A stretch of 64,000 nt of DNA from NCBI GenBank assembly GCA_016794585.1, contig JAEUJM010000041.1, positions 1-64,000 on the forward strand. The letters run 5' to 3'. The DNA comes from Acidimicrobiales bacterium. GTDB taxonomy: Bacteria; Actinomycetota; Acidimicrobiia; Acidimicrobiales; DATDAH01. The notes beneath the pieces were generated by a model. That model had not been told where the DNA came from and ran no database searches. It saw only the letters and a program-made list of their open reading frames with translations. Positions 22,275 to 31,513 of the stretch are shown here, piece by piece; position 1 is the stretch's first letter; each line of letters opens with the position of its first letter. A program made the translations under genes and the position numbers.

Positions 22275-23405
22275 GTGGCCGCCTCGCCCCTCTCCGCCAT
22301 CATCCTGGCCGCCGGCGAGGGCAAGCGCATGCGCTCGCAGCGTCCGAAGCCGCTGCACATCCTCTGCGGCCGCCCGATGCTGCTCTACGTCCTCGACGCC
22401 CTCTCCGACTGCCCGGTCGAGCGAGCCGTCGTCGTGGTGGGCCACGGCGCCGAGCGGGTGACCAAGATGCTCCAGGAGGACGGCCCCGACCTCGTCATCG
22501 ACCACGTCGAGCAGCGCGTCCAGGCGGGCACCGGCGATGCGGTGAGCGTCGGCCTGACCGGCCTCGACGACGAGGTCGACGGCGATCTCGACGGCGGCGA
22601 CGTCCTCGTCCTGCCGGGCGACACTCCGCTGCTCCGCCCCGCCACCATCGCCGCGCTCGTGGACGAGCACCGCGAGAGCGGTGCCGCCGCCACCCTGCTC
22701 AGCGCCCGCGTCGACGACCCCGCGGGCTACGGCCGCGTCGTGCGAGGCAAGGACGGCGGCGTACGCCAGATCGTCGAGGACGTGGACGCCGACGAGGACC
22801 AGCGCGCCATCGACGAGATCAACACGTCGATCTACTGCTTCCGGCGCAGCGTCCTCGCCCCGGCCCTCCGCCGCCTCAGCCCCGAGGACAACGCCCAGGG
22901 GGAGTACTACCTCACCGACGTCATCGAGGTGCTGCACGACGCGGGCTATCCGGTGGCGTCGGTGGTCGCCGACGACCCGGGCGAGATCGCCGGCGTGAAC
23001 GACCGGGCACAACTCGCCGCCGCCGAGAGCGAGCTGCGGCGGCGGACGGCGGCGAGCTGGTTGGCCCGCGGTGTGACCATGGTCGACCCGGACCGCACCT
23101 ACATCGACGCCACGGTCGAGCTGGCTCCCGACGTCACCTTGTTCCCGGGCACGCTCCTGCAGGGTCGGACCGTGGTGGGTCGAGGGACCGAGCTCGGACC
23201 CGACACCCGGCTCGTGGACTGCGTCATCGGCGCCGATTGCGTGGTCGAGCAGACCGTGGGGCGCGAGGCCGAGGTGGGCGACGATGCGGTGGTCGGGCCC
23301 TTCGCGGTCCTCGAGGCCGGTGCCCAGGTGCCGTCTGGCGCCCGGACCGGTGCCTTCTACACTGGCCGCTTCGGCGACAACGCCGTCACCGAAGCCCACG
23401 ACTGA
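22275..23405 (+). CDS. glmU: GlmU-like UDP-GlcNAc pyrophosphorylase lacking the acetyltransferase site
   Basis: 376 residues from GTG, against about 450-495 for bifunctional GlmU. The N-terminal uridyltransferase is complete: AIILAAGEGKRMRSQRPKPLH, QAGTGDAV, VLPGDTPLL, EINTSIYCF, YYLTD, and VNDRAQLAAAE at the linker. The left-handed beta-helix begins (TLFPGTLLQGRTVVG) but stops after about five coils, before the catalytic His/Tyr region and acetyl-CoA site. No frameshift remnant is visible before prs, 12 nt on. It should make UDP-GlcNAc from GlcNAc-1-P; acetylation of GlcN-1-P must be done elsewhere (inference). Confidence 0.88.
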   Translation: MAASPLSAIILAAGEGKRMRSQRPKPLHILCGRPMLLYVLDALSDCPVERAVVVVGHGAERVTKMLQEDGPDLVIDHVEQRVQAGTGDAVSVGLTGLDDEVDGDLDGGDVLVLPGDTPLLRPATIAALVDEHRESGAAATLLSARVDDPAGYGRVVRGKDGGVRQIVEDVDADEDQRAIDEINTSIYCFRRSVLAPALRRLSPEDNAQGEYYLTDVIEVLHDAGYPVASVVADDPGEIAGVNDRAQLAAAESELRRRTAASWLARGVTMVDPDRTYIDATVELAPDVTLFPGTLLQGRTVVGRGTELGPDTRLVDCVIGADCVVEQTVGREAEVGDDAVVGPFAVLEAGAQVPSGARTGAFYTGRFGDNAVTEAHD

Positions 23406-23417
23406 GGCGGAGCACCC

Positions 23418-24404
23418 ATGTTGGAACAGGTCTCGACCAAGCGGTTCCACCTCGTCTCCGGTGAGACCAACCTCCCCTTGGCCGAGGAGATCGCCGACCA
23501 GCTCGGCGAGAAGCTCTGCGACACGAACCTGGCCGAGTTCGCCAACGGCGAGCTGCACTGCCGCTTCGGCGAGTCGGTGCGGGGGAGCGACGTGTTCATC
23601 CTCCAGAGCCACTGCACCAACGGCGCGTTCTCGGTGAACGACGCGATCATGCAGCAGCTGATCATGGTGGACGCCGCCCGGCGGGCCTCCGCCAAGCGCA
23701 TCACCGTGGTGTGCCCCTTCTACGGCTACGGCCGCCAGGACCGCAAGGCCGAGGGCCGTGAGCCCATCACGGCCAAGCTCGTCGCCAACCTCTTCATGAC
23801 CGCCGGCGCCACGCGCCTCGTCAGCGTCGACCTGCACTCCGGCCAGATCCAGGGTTTCTTCGACGGCCCGGTCGACCACCTCACGGCCATGCCCGTACTG
23901 GTGGACTGGATGTCGTCCAACCTCGAGGGCGACGTCACGGTGGTCTCACCCGACGCCGGGCGGGCCAAGGTCGCCGAGCGCTACGCCAACGTCCTGGGCG
24001 CCGACCTCGCCATCGTGCACAAGCGTCACGTGAAGGGCGTGAAGAACGCGGTCGAAGCGGGCGAGGTGGTCGGCGACGTCGAAGGGCGCACGTGCGTCCT
24101 CATCGACGACATGATCGACACCGGCGGCACCCTCGTGGCCGCCGCGAACGCGGTGGCCGAGCAGGGCGCGGGCCACGTGTTGGCCGCTGCCACCCACGGC
24201 CTCTTCTCGGGCCCCGCCATCGAGCGCATCTCGGGCTCGGCCATCGAGAAGGTGGTCGTGACCAACACCCTCCCGCTGCCCGCGGACAAGCAGATCGACA
24301 AGATCGAGGTGGTGTCGATCGCCAAGATCATCGCCGACGCCCTCGGGGCGGTGTTCGAGGACACCTCGGTCAGCGAGATCTTCGGCGGCGCCAACCAGCA
24401 CTGA
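23418..24404 (+). CDS. prs: Ribose-phosphate pyrophosphokinase
   Basis: 328 residues, normal length. Motifs: FANGELHCRFGESVRG, PFYGYGRQDRKAEGREPI (ATP loop), VSVDLHSGQIQGFFD (Mg/ribose site), and the PRPP-binding loop VLIDDMIDTGGT. It makes PRPP for nucleotide, His and Trp synthesis. It is 12 nt after glmU with a GGCGGAG ribosome site, so the two are co-transcribed as in mycobacteria. Confidence 0.98.
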   Translation: MLEQVSTKRFHLVSGETNLPLAEEIADQLGEKLCDTNLAEFANGELHCRFGESVRGSDVFILQSHCTNGAFSVNDAIMQQLIMVDAARRASAKRITVVCPFYGYGRQDRKAEGREPITAKLVANLFMTAGATRLVSVDLHSGQIQGFFDGPVDHLTAMPVLVDWMSSNLEGDVTVVSPDAGRAKVAERYANVLGADLAIVHKRHVKGVKNAVEAGEVVGDVEGRTCVLIDDMIDTGGTLVAAANAVAEQGAGHVLAAATHGLFSGPAIERISGSAIEKVVVTNTLPLPADKQIDKIEVVSIAKIIADALGAVFEDTSVSEIFGGANQH

Positions 24405-24440
24405 CGGGAGTCGTCGCCCCCGCCGGGCCCCCCGACGGGC

Positions 24441-24677
24441 TCAGTGCTCGAGGTGGCGCATCAGGTTCCACACGGCGATGGTGCCGCCGACGAACACGCC
24501 CGCCCACAGGCCGGTCCAGACGGCCAGCCAGGCCAGGGCCCCGTCCGACGCCTCGGGCTGGGCCGCCCGGAAGGCCGCGAAGGCGATCACGGCGAGGAGC
24601 GGGATCCCCACGGCCACACCGACGGCGATGGCCTTGGTGAAGTTGCGGTCGTTGAGTTCTTCGTCGGTCTCGCTCAT
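24441..24677 (-). CDS. Small two-helix membrane protein
   Basis: 78 residues with two hydrophobic helices (AVGVAVGIPLLAVIAFAAF, about 18-37; LAWLAVWTGLWAGVFVGGTI, about 48-67), an acidic N-terminus (SETDEELNDRNF) and a short C-terminal NLMRHLEH. No family recognised. Convergent with prs. Confidence 0.7.
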   Translation of the reverse strand: MSETDEELNDRNFTKAIAVGVAVGIPLLAVIAFAAFRAAQPEASDGALAWLAVWTGLWAGVFVGGTIAVWNLMRHLEH

Positions 24678-24738
24678 CCCGCCACCAAACCCGATGGTGA
24701 CACCCAGCGGCTAGGGCCGAAGGTCCTACTCCCTGCGC

Positions 24739-24776
24739 CTCGTCCCTCGGCGCCCCTTCGGGATCCGATTCGTCGG
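24739..24776 (-). repeat. Degenerate copy of the dispersed 77-bp repeat
   Basis: 38 bases align without gaps to the centre of the repeat at 31511-31587 with 28 identities. It lies in the 250-base non-coding stretch before rplY. Being divergent, it could be chance. Confidence 0.35.
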
Positions 24777-24846
24777 TGGCGCTGCACTGCTCGGCAGCGC
24801 AACGTCGAGACCGCCCTCGGGTTGTGAGGGAGCGGCCCGGCACCGG

Positions 24847-24852
24847 TAGGCT
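24847..24852 (+). promoter_or_regulatory. -10 box (TAGGCT) for rplY
   Basis: The transcript would begin near 24860, leaving a leader of about 68 nt that contains a possible 7-bp hairpin (GGGACGC with GCGTCCC) and AGCAGGAG before the ATG. Confidence 0.4.
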
Positions 24853-24927
24853 GGTCTGCCGTCCCGGGACGCCCCTTCGTCGCGCGTCCCAGCCCTTTCC
24901 ACCGAGCCGCAGCAGGAGCACCGTCGC

Positions 24928-25599
24928 ATGGCCGAACTCACCCTCACCGCCGAGACCGGCCGAGCCACCGGGAGCCGGCCGTCGAACCGCCTGCGTGCCG
25001 AGGGCAAGATCCCGGGCGTCGTCTACGGGCTCGGCAGCGATCCCAAGGCGGTCACCGTCGACTGGCGGTCGCTGCGCCAGTGCCTCACCACCGATGCCGG
25101 CCTCAACGCCCTCATCAACCTCGACATCGACGGCGAGGAGCACCTCAGCATCGTCAAGGAGCTCCAGCGCAACCCCGTGAAGCGCACCGTCACCCACGTC
25201 GACTTCATCCTCATCGACCGTGACGCCGACATCGAGGTCGAGGTGCCCGTCGTCCTCGAGGGCGAGGCCACCCTCGTCGAGCGCGAGAACGGCACCGTCA
25301 CCCAGGCGCTGTTCAGCCTCACCATCATCGCCAAGCCCGGGTCCATCCCCGATCAGATCGTCGCCGACATCTCCGAGCTCGAGGTCGGCGGCTCGATCCG
25401 CGTGGCCGACCTGGCCCTCCCGTCGGGCGTGCGCACCGAGGTCGACGAAGAGGATCCCGTCGTGCTCGGCGAGATGACCCGTGCCTCCATGGATGCCGCC
25501 GCCGAGGAAGCCGGCGAGGGCGAGGAGGGCGAAGGCGAGGGCGCCGCCGAGGCGTCCGGCGAAGGCTCCGGCGACGACGCCGGCGGCGACGCGGGCTGA
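24928..25599 (+). CDS. rplY: 50S ribosomal protein L25/general stress protein Ctc
   Basis: 223 residues. The N-terminal L25 domain (about 1-95: AETGRATGSRPSNRLRAEGKIPGVVYG, KELQRNPVKRTVTHVDF) binds 5S rRNA; the C-terminal TL5/Ctc domain (about 100-185) is present; an acidic Glu/Gly/Ala tail closes the protein (EEAGEGEEGEGEGAAEASG). Begins at ATG after AGCAGGAG. pth follows at once and probably overlaps the tail. Confidence 0.97.
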   Translation: MAELTLTAETGRATGSRPSNRLRAEGKIPGVVYGLGSDPKAVTVDWRSLRQCLTTDAGLNALINLDIDGEEHLSIVKELQRNPVKRTVTHVDFILIDRDADIEVEVPVVLEGEATLVERENGTVTQALFSLTIIAKPGSIPDQIVADISELEVGGSIRVADLALPSGVRTEVDEEDPVVLGEMTRASMDAAAEEAGEGEEGEGEGAAEASGEGSGDDAGGDAG

Positions 25600-26194
25600 T
25601 CGCCGGCGGGGCACCCCCGCCGATCTGCTGGTCGTGGGCCTCGGCAACCCCGGGGCCGAGTACGAGCGCAGCCGCCACAACGTCGGTGCAGAGGTCGTCG
25701 CGCTCCTCGCCGAGCGCCATGGCGCCCGGCTACGCCGCAGCAAGGAGCACGCCACCGCCGACGAGGTGCGCGTGGGCGCCAAGCGTCTCGCTCTTGCCGT
25801 CCCGCTCACCTACATGAACGAGTCGGGCCAAGCGGTGGCCCCGCTCGTGCGCCGGTACGGGGTCGAGGACGACCTGCATGCCCTCGTCGTCGTCCACGAC
25901 GAGCTCGACCTGCCGGTGGGTCGCCTCAAGCTCAAGGTCGGCGGCGGTCTGGCCGGGCACAACGGGTTGCGGTCCATCAAGGCCCATCTGCACAGCGACG
26001 ACTTCGTGCGGGTCCGCATCGGCGTGGGCAAGCCGCCGAGCAAGGAGCAGGGCGCCGCCCACGTGCTCAAGCGGGTGCCCAAGGCCGATCGGATCGAGCT
26101 CGACCTCGCCGTGCAGGTCGCCGCCGACGCGGTGGAGGCCATCCTCGACGACGGTGTCGAGGCGGCCATGAACCGGTTCAACACCCAGGGCTGA
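25493..26194 (+). CDS. pth: Peptidyl-tRNA hydrolase (start uncertain)
   Basis: The conserved Pth part begins LLVVGLGNPGAEYERSRHNVG at about 25625 and includes the catalytic His in RHNVG, TYMNESGQAV, VVHDELDLPVGRLKLK, GGGLAGHNGLRSI and RVRIGVGKP. Pth frees tRNA from dropped-off peptidyl-tRNA. The start is unclear: no ATG/GTG lies at the expected place. Choices are the ATG at 25493, which adds about 44 basic residues read from the rplY tail in another frame, an internal GTG at 25634, which clips the first strand, or a CTG at 25625/25628. The coordinates use the ATG; the true start may be near 25628. Confidence 0.9.
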   Translation: MPPPRKPARARRAKARAPPRRPAKAPATTPAATRADRRRGTPADLLVVGLGNPGAEYERSRHNVGAEVVALLAERHGARLRRSKEHATADEVRVGAKRLALAVPLTYMNESGQAVAPLVRRYGVEDDLHALVVVHDELDLPVGRLKLKVGGGLAGHNGLRSIKAHLHSDDFVRVRIGVGKPPSKEQGAAHVLKRVPKADRIELDLAVQVAADAVEAILDDGVEAAMNRFNTQG

Positions 26195-26232
26195 GCCCCA
26201 CCCCTCACCCACGGGGCGGGGCCCAGGGTGGA

Positions 26233-26526
26233 TCAGGCGTTGCTGCGGTCGTTGTACTGCTTGCCGCCGCCGCCCCACGACATGATGTCGAAGACGAGGC
26301 CGGTGGCGACGAAGAGCCAACCGATGCCCTGCACGCCCCCGATGGGCGCGTACGCCAAGGCGTAGAAGAGGGTCGTCCACGGGAGCACCAGGAACCCGAA
26401 GAAGCCCATCCACCACGACTCGAAGGCGAACGACAGGCGGTCGCCGAAGAGCCAGAGCAGGAACAGCGCCAGGCGCGGGGACAACCAGCTGGCGATGACG
26501 ACGAGGCAGCAACCCATGGGTTCCAT
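26233..26526 (-). CDS. Small integral membrane protein
   Basis: 97 residues with several hydrophobic segments (CCLVVIASWLSPRLALFLLW, a Trp-rich middle WWMGFFGFLVLPWTTLFYAL, and IGWLFVATGLVFDIMSW), ending in a polar GGGGKQYNDRSNA tail. It resembles a widespread actinobacterial small membrane protein without known function. The start may be the ATG at 26526 or at 26517. Convergent with pth. Confidence 0.75.
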   Translation of the reverse strand: MEPMGCCLVVIASWLSPRLALFLLWLFGDRLSFAFESWWMGFFGFLVLPWTTLFYALAYAPIGGVQGIGWLFVATGLVFDIMSWGGGGKQYNDRSNA

Positions 26527-26646
26527 GTTCGCAGAGCGGGGCGGCGCGCGCGTCCGATCCGCGTCCCGGCCCCGACCCTGGTGCGCCGACGCTCGTCTGA
26601 GATGATGGGCGGACGCGGGCACCGGCCTGCGACGGAAGGGGGAGCG

Positions 26647-27969
26647 GTGCGCAGAACGTTGGTGATGGTGGTCGCGGTGGCGGCGCTCGGCGTGGGCGCC
26701 GTGTCGTGCAGCAGCGACGATGGCGGCGGCGGTGACGACGCGGCCGGGGGCGACGCCACCACGACGACGATCGAGGCGGCCGATCCCGTCGACTACGCCA
26801 CCCGGGGCCCTTATGCCGTGGGCGAGGTCGACCTCCAGCTCGACGGCGACCACCAGGTCGCGGTGTTCTACCCGGTCGACCGCGACGCCGTGGCCGACGA
26901 CGCCACGCCCTACAGCTACGCGGGCGAGGACATCTTCGGCCCGCAGATCGTCAGCCTGTTGCCTGGGGCTCTCTCGGGCGAGGTGGTGCCGCCCGACACC
27001 TACGTCGACGTGCCCGCCAGCGCGGACGGCCCGTTCCCCGTCGTGATGCACAGCCACGGCGCCGCCGGCAACCTGCGCTTCGCCAACATGCACAACAGCC
27101 ATGTGGCGTCCTGGGGCTACGTCGTCGCGTCGGTCGATCATCCCGAGCGTGGGGTCGTCGCCGCGCTCTCCGGCGCCACCGATGGCGGCGGTGGCGGTGG
27201 TGGCGGCGAGCAGGAGTGCGAGCCGCGCGACGAGAGCGAGCAGTTCCTCGACAGCGATCAGCTCACCGAGGCGCTGGACCTGCTGGCAGACGAGTCCGCC
27301 GAGGGGGCCTCGCCGCTCTCGGGCGTGGCGGACACCGAGCAGGTCGCCGCCGAAGGCCACAGCGCCGGCGGCAGCGCCTCGGGCACGCTGGCCTACGACC
27401 CCCGGGTCGATCTCTGGATCGGCCAGGCCCCGGGAACACCGCTCGAACCGGGCACGGACACCGGGCAGTACGCCAGCGTCAGCGAGAACGAGGACGGCGA
27501 GTGTGAGTTCGAGTTCGACACCGCCGGGCTCCTCGAGGACACCTCGCCGCCGCCGGTCCCGTCGCTGATCATCGCCGCGGAGGGCGACACCGTGATCGAG
27601 ATGGATCGGGTGGAGCAGACCTACGAGTGGCTCGACGCCCCGAAGCGTCTCATCGAGATCGCCGACAGCGGCCACGCGGTGTTCGTCGACCCGTGCCCGC
27701 TCATCCAGGCCGAGGGCGGCCTCTCCGCCTTCGTGTCCGCCCTGGGCCTCGACCCGGAGGAGGTCCCCCTCGTCGAGTTGGGCGAGAACGGGTGCCTTCC
27801 CGAGGACACGCCCGCCGAGACGGTGTGGGCCCTGATCGACCACGTCACCGTGGCCCAGCTCAACGACACCTTCGACATCGACCGCCCGGCCGCGGTCGCC
27901 AGCCTCGACGCCGACTACCTGGCCGAGGCCTTCCCCGATCGCTTCGGCAGCGAGCAGTCCGAGGGCTGA
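26647..27969 (+). CDS. Lipoprotein alpha/beta-hydrolase
   Basis: 440 residues from GTG after a GGGGGAG site. Signal peptide with lipobox AVSC (about residues 18-21), then a Gly/Asp-rich linker. The alpha/beta-hydrolase fold shows VVMHSHGAAGNLRFANMH (oxyanion region), the nucleophile elbow EGHSAGGSASG (Ser), a Gly-rich loop, SLIIAAEGDTVIEMDRV (acid) and DSGHAVFVD (His). It is close to platelet-activating-factor acetylhydrolase-like secreted hydrolases. The substrate is unknown. Confidence 0.88.
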   Translation: MRRTLVMVVAVAALGVGAVSCSSDDGGGGDDAAGGDATTTTIEAADPVDYATRGPYAVGEVDLQLDGDHQVAVFYPVDRDAVADDATPYSYAGEDIFGPQIVSLLPGALSGEVVPPDTYVDVPASADGPFPVVMHSHGAAGNLRFANMHNSHVASWGYVVASVDHPERGVVAALSGATDGGGGGGGGEQECEPRDESEQFLDSDQLTEALDLLADESAEGASPLSGVADTEQVAAEGHSAGGSASGTLAYDPRVDLWIGQAPGTPLEPGTDTGQYASVSENEDGECEFEFDTAGLLEDTSPPPVPSLIIAAEGDTVIEMDRVEQTYEWLDAPKRLIEIADSGHAVFVDPCPLIQAEGGLSAFVSALGLDPEEVPLVELGENGCLPEDTPAETVWALIDHVTVAQLNDTFDIDRPAAVASLDADYLAEAFPDRFGSEQSEG

Positions 27970-27985
27970 CCACCCGCCGGCGACC

Positions 27986-28023
27986 CCTTCCGGACGGACC
28001 TCCACGAGAGCCCGTCCGGAGGG
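27986..28023 (+). terminator. Hairpin after the hydrolase gene
   Basis: CCTTCCGGACGG pairs with CCGTCCGGAGGG (one G-T/mismatch) across a 14-nt loop, 16 bases after the stop and just before the mfd promoter. Confidence 0.55.
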
Positions 28024-28045
28024 CGTCGGATCCGGTCGCCGTTCC

Positions 28046-28051
28046 TAGACT
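28046..28051 (+). promoter_or_regulatory. -10 box (TAGACT), leaderless mfd
   Basis: Six bases (CGACGG) separate it from the GTG at 28058. Confidence 0.6.
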
Positions 28052-28057
28052 CGACGG

Positions 28058-31000
28058 GTGAGCCTCGCGTCCCTGCCCCCGCTGCTGCGCGACGAGCCGG
28101 CGGTGCTGCAGTTGCTGGGGCGCTCGTCGGCGGTCCTCGCCGTTCCCGAGCCGGCCCGGGCCTTCACCATCGCCGGCCTCGCCGAGGTCTCCCGTCGTTC
28201 ACCCATCGTGGTGGCGGTGCCCACCTCGGGTGACGCCGAGCGCCTGGCCCGCGACCTGACCACGTTCCTCGGCGAGGACGACGTCGACCTCTTCCCGGCC
28301 TGGGAGACCCTGCCGTTCGAACGGGTCAGCCCGAGCGTCGAGACCATGGGCCACCGCCTCCGGGGCATGTGGCGCCTGCGCCACCCCGAGCGGTTGCCGC
28401 GCGTGCTCGTCGCCCCCGTCCGGGCCCTGGTGCAGCGCCTCGGCCCCCACGTCGAGGACGTCGAGCCCGTGGTCGTGCGGCGCGGCGAGGCGGTCGACGC
28501 CACCGACCTGGTCGAACGACTCGTGCGCTCGGGGTACCGCCGCGAGTACCAGGTGGAGCACCGCGGCGAGCTGGCCGTCCGGGGCTCGATCATCGACGTG
28601 TTCCCCTCCACCGCCGACACCCCCGTGCGCATCGACCTCTGGGGCGACGAGGTCGACCGCCTCACCGAGTTCTCGGTGGCCGACCAGCGGGCCACGGTCG
28701 ACCTCGCCGAGGTCGAGATCTTCGGGTGCCGCGAGCTCCAGCCCACCGAGGAGGTGCGGGCCCGGGCCGAGGCCCTGGTCGGATCCGAGCCGTGGGGACG
28801 CGAGCAGTGGGAGCGCCTCGCCGCGGGCGAGACCTTCGACGGCATGGAGTCCTGGCTCGCCTGGTTGGTCGAGGACGAGCACCTGCTGCCCGACCTGCTC
28901 CCGGACGATGCCCAGCTGCTCCTGGTGGAGCCCTCCCGCCTGCGCGACCGCGCCGCCGACCTGCTCGCCGAGGAGGCCGATCTCGCTGCGACCCTGGCCC
29001 AGACCTGGGGGGCGGGGGATCGGGAACTGCCGCAGCTGCACCTGCCCTTCGACCGACTGCTGGCCCACACGGAGGTGCCGGCGTGGTCGGTGACCAACGC
29101 CCCTGAGGGCCCCGACGTGGTGCGGGTGGCCGCCCACGGCTGGGATCCCGTCGTGGGCGACGGCGCCCGGCTGGTCAAGCAGTTGGCGGACCTGCTGGCC
29201 GACGGCTTCCGCCTCGTCGTCGCCGCCGACGGGGCCGGCTCGGGCGCGCGGGTGGGTCAGCTGCTCTCCGAGCACGGCGTGCACGTCGCCGATCGCCTCG
29301 AGGCCTCGCAGCCTCGACTGGCCGCCGCCGCACCGCTCGACCTGACCGGCCGCGGAGGGCACCTCGTCGTGGCCCCGCTCGAGCGGGGCTTCGTGCTCCC
29401 GTCGCTGAAGCTCGCGGTCCTGGCCGAGAGCGACGTGACCGGCCGGCGCCGGGCGCATCGGCCGCCCCGGGCCCGCCAGCGCGACGCCCGGGGCTTCTTC
29501 GACGACCTCGCCGTGGGCGACCACGTCGTGCACCACCAGCACGGCGTGGCCCGCTACGGCGGCATGGTCAAGCGGGCCATCGCCGGCCACGAGCGCGACT
29601 ACCTGCTGCTCGAGTACCGGGGTGGCGACAAGCTGTACGTGCCGTCCGACCAGATCGACGCCGTGCGCCACTACACCGGCGGCGAGACGCCCACCCTCAG
29701 CCGCCTCAACGGCTCGGACTGGCAGAAGACCAAGTCCAAGGTGCGCTCGGCGGTGGCCGAGATCGCCCAGGAGCTGGTCGTGCTCTACCAGACCCGGGTC
29801 AACAGCCCGGGCATCGCCTTCGGCCCCGACACGCCGTGGCAGCGCGAGCTCGAGGACGCCTTCCCCTTCCGTGAGACGCCCGATCAGCTGACCGCGATCA
29901 GCGAGGTGAAGGCGGACATGGAGGAGACGGTGCCCATGGACCGCCTGGTGTGCGGCGACGTGGGCTTCGGCAAGACCGAGGTCGCCATCCGGGCCGTGTT
30001 CAAGGCGGTCCAGGACGGTCACCAGGCGGCGGTGCTCGTCCCCACCACGCTGCTGGCCCAGCAGCACTTCCAGACCTTCAGCGAGCGCTTTGCGCCCTAC
30101 CCGGTCCGGGTCGAGGTGCTCAGCAGGTTCCTCACCAACGCCCAGGCACGAGCGGTCACCAAGGGGCTCGAGGACGGGTCGGTCGACGTCATCATCGGCA
30201 CCCACCGCCTGCTCTCCGAGGACATCTCGTTCAAGAAGCTGGGACTGCTCGTGGTGGACGAGGAGCAGCGCTTCGGCGTCACCCACAAGGAGGCGATGAA
30301 GACGCTGAAGGCCGACGTCGACGTCCTCACCCTCACGGCGACGCCCATCCCGCGCACCCTGGAGATGAGCCTGACCGGCATCCGCGACCTCACGCTGCTC
30401 AACACCGCCCCCGCCGAGCGCCAGCCCATCCTCACCTACGTCGGCGAGTACGACGAACGGGCGGTGTCCGAGGCCATCCGCCGCGAGCTGCTGCGCGACG
30501 GGCAGGTGTTCTTCGTGCACAACCGGGTGAAGGACATCGAGGCGGTGGCCGCCAACCTGCGCGATCTCGTGCCCGAGGCCCGGGTGGCGGTGGCCCACGG
30601 GCAGATGGACGAAGGCACCCTGGAACGGGTGGTCATCGACTTCTGGGAGGGCCGCTTCGACGTCCTCGTCTGCACCACCATCATCGAGTCCGGCATCGAC
30701 ATGCCCACCGTGAACACCCTCGTGGTCGACCGCGCCGACCTGCTCGGGCTGGGCCAGCTCCACCAGCTGCGCGGCCGGGTCGGGCGCTCGGGCCAGCGGG
30801 CGTACGCCTACCTGTTCACCCCGCAGGACCGGGCCCTCACCGAGGAGGCCTACGAGCGCCTCAAGACCATCGGCGAGGCCACCGAGCTGGGCTCGGGCTT
30901 CAAGATCGCCATGCGTGACCTCGAGATCCGCGGCGCCGGCAACCTGCTCGGCGTGGGCCAGTCCGGCCACATCGCCGCGGTCGGCTACGACCTCTACTGC

Positions 31001-31513
31001 CAGATGGTCACGGAGGCGGTCGCCGAGCTGAAGGGCGAGACACCCGTCGAGCCTGCCGAGGTCAAGATCGACCTGCCCTTCGACGCCAACGTGCCGGTCG
31101 ACTACGTGCCCAAGGAGGAGCTGCGGCTCGAGGCGTACCGGCGGCTCGCCGCGGTCACCACCGAGGCCGAGGTCGACGACATCCGGGCCGAGTGGCAGGA
31201 CCGCTACGGCCCCCTCCCCGAGACCGCCGAGGCGCTCCTCGGCGTGGCCCGTCTCCGGGCCGAGTGCGCCCGGCTCGGACTGCGTGAGATCGCCGTGACC
31301 AAGGGCCCGTCGTTCGGCGGGCCGGCCTTCCTGGCCCGCTTCGCTCCGTTGGCCCTGAAGACCAGCCAGCAGATCCGCCTCAAGCGCCTCTCACCCAAGG
31401 CGGTCTACAAGGAGGAGATCGGCCAGCTCCAGGTACCGGTCAACACCGCCACCGACCTCGTCGACCACCTCGTCGCCCTGCTCCGCCAACTCGTGCCTGA
31501 CATCGGCCCCTGA
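28058..31513 (+). CDS. mfd: Transcription-repair coupling factor
   Basis: 1151 residues from GTG, the normal Mfd length. The UvrB-like N-terminal module (about 1-220) has LFPAWETLPFERVSP; the RNAP-interacting CarD-like domain is at about 475-545 (GDHVVHHQHGVARYGG, GDKLYVPSDQ); the helicase core has GDVGFGKTEVA (Walker A, about 632-642), VVDEEQRFG (about 733-741), TATPIPRTL, and C-terminal helicase motifs with QLHQLRGRVGRS; the TRCF domain ends the protein. Mfd displaces stalled RNA polymerase and recruits UvrA. Confidence 0.98.
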   Translation: MSLASLPPLLRDEPAVLQLLGRSSAVLAVPEPARAFTIAGLAEVSRRSPIVVAVPTSGDAERLARDLTTFLGEDDVDLFPAWETLPFERVSPSVETMGHRLRGMWRLRHPERLPRVLVAPVRALVQRLGPHVEDVEPVVVRRGEAVDATDLVERLVRSGYRREYQVEHRGELAVRGSIIDVFPSTADTPVRIDLWGDEVDRLTEFSVADQRATVDLAEVEIFGCRELQPTEEVRARAEALVGSEPWGREQWERLAAGETFDGMESWLAWLVEDEHLLPDLLPDDAQLLLVEPSRLRDRAADLLAEEADLAATLAQTWGAGDRELPQLHLPFDRLLAHTEVPAWSVTNAPEGPDVVRVAAHGWDPVVGDGARLVKQLADLLADGFRLVVAADGAGSGARVGQLLSEHGVHVADRLEASQPRLAAAAPLDLTGRGGHLVVAPLERGFVLPSLKLAVLAESDVTGRRRAHRPPRARQRDARGFFDDLAVGDHVVHHQHGVARYGGMVKRAIAGHERDYLLLEYRGGDKLYVPSDQIDAVRHYTGGETPTLSRLNGSDWQKTKSKVRSAVAEIAQELVVLYQTRVNSPGIAFGPDTPWQRELEDAFPFRETPDQLTAISEVKADMEETVPMDRLVCGDVGFGKTEVAIRAVFKAVQDGHQAAVLVPTTLLAQQHFQTFSERFAPYPVRVEVLSRFLTNAQARAVTKGLEDGSVDVIIGTHRLLSEDISFKKLGLLVVDEEQRFGVTHKEAMKTLKADVDVLTLTATPIPRTLEMSLTGIRDLTLLNTAPAERQPILTYVGEYDERAVSEAIRRELLRDGQVFFVHNRVKDIEAVAANLRDLVPEARVAVAHGQMDEGTLERVVIDFWEGRFDVLVCTTIIESGIDMPTVNTLVVDRADLLGLGQLHQLRGRVGRSGQRAYAYLFTPQDRALTEEAYERLKTIGEATELGSGFKIAMRDLEIRGAGNLLGVGQSGHIAAVGYDLYCQMVTEAVAELKGETPVEPAEVKIDLPFDANVPVDYVPKEELRLEAYRRLAAVTTEAEVDDIRAEWQDRYGPLPETAEALLGVARLRAECARLGLREIAVTKGPSFGGPAFLARFAPLALKTSQQIRLKRLSPKAVYKEEIGQLQVPVNTATDLVDHLVALLRQLVPDIGP

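Noticed and set aside
28199-30970. 923-codon minus-strand ORF opposite mfd
   Set aside because: Shadow of mfd; composition is that of reverse-strand high-GC3 coding DNA.
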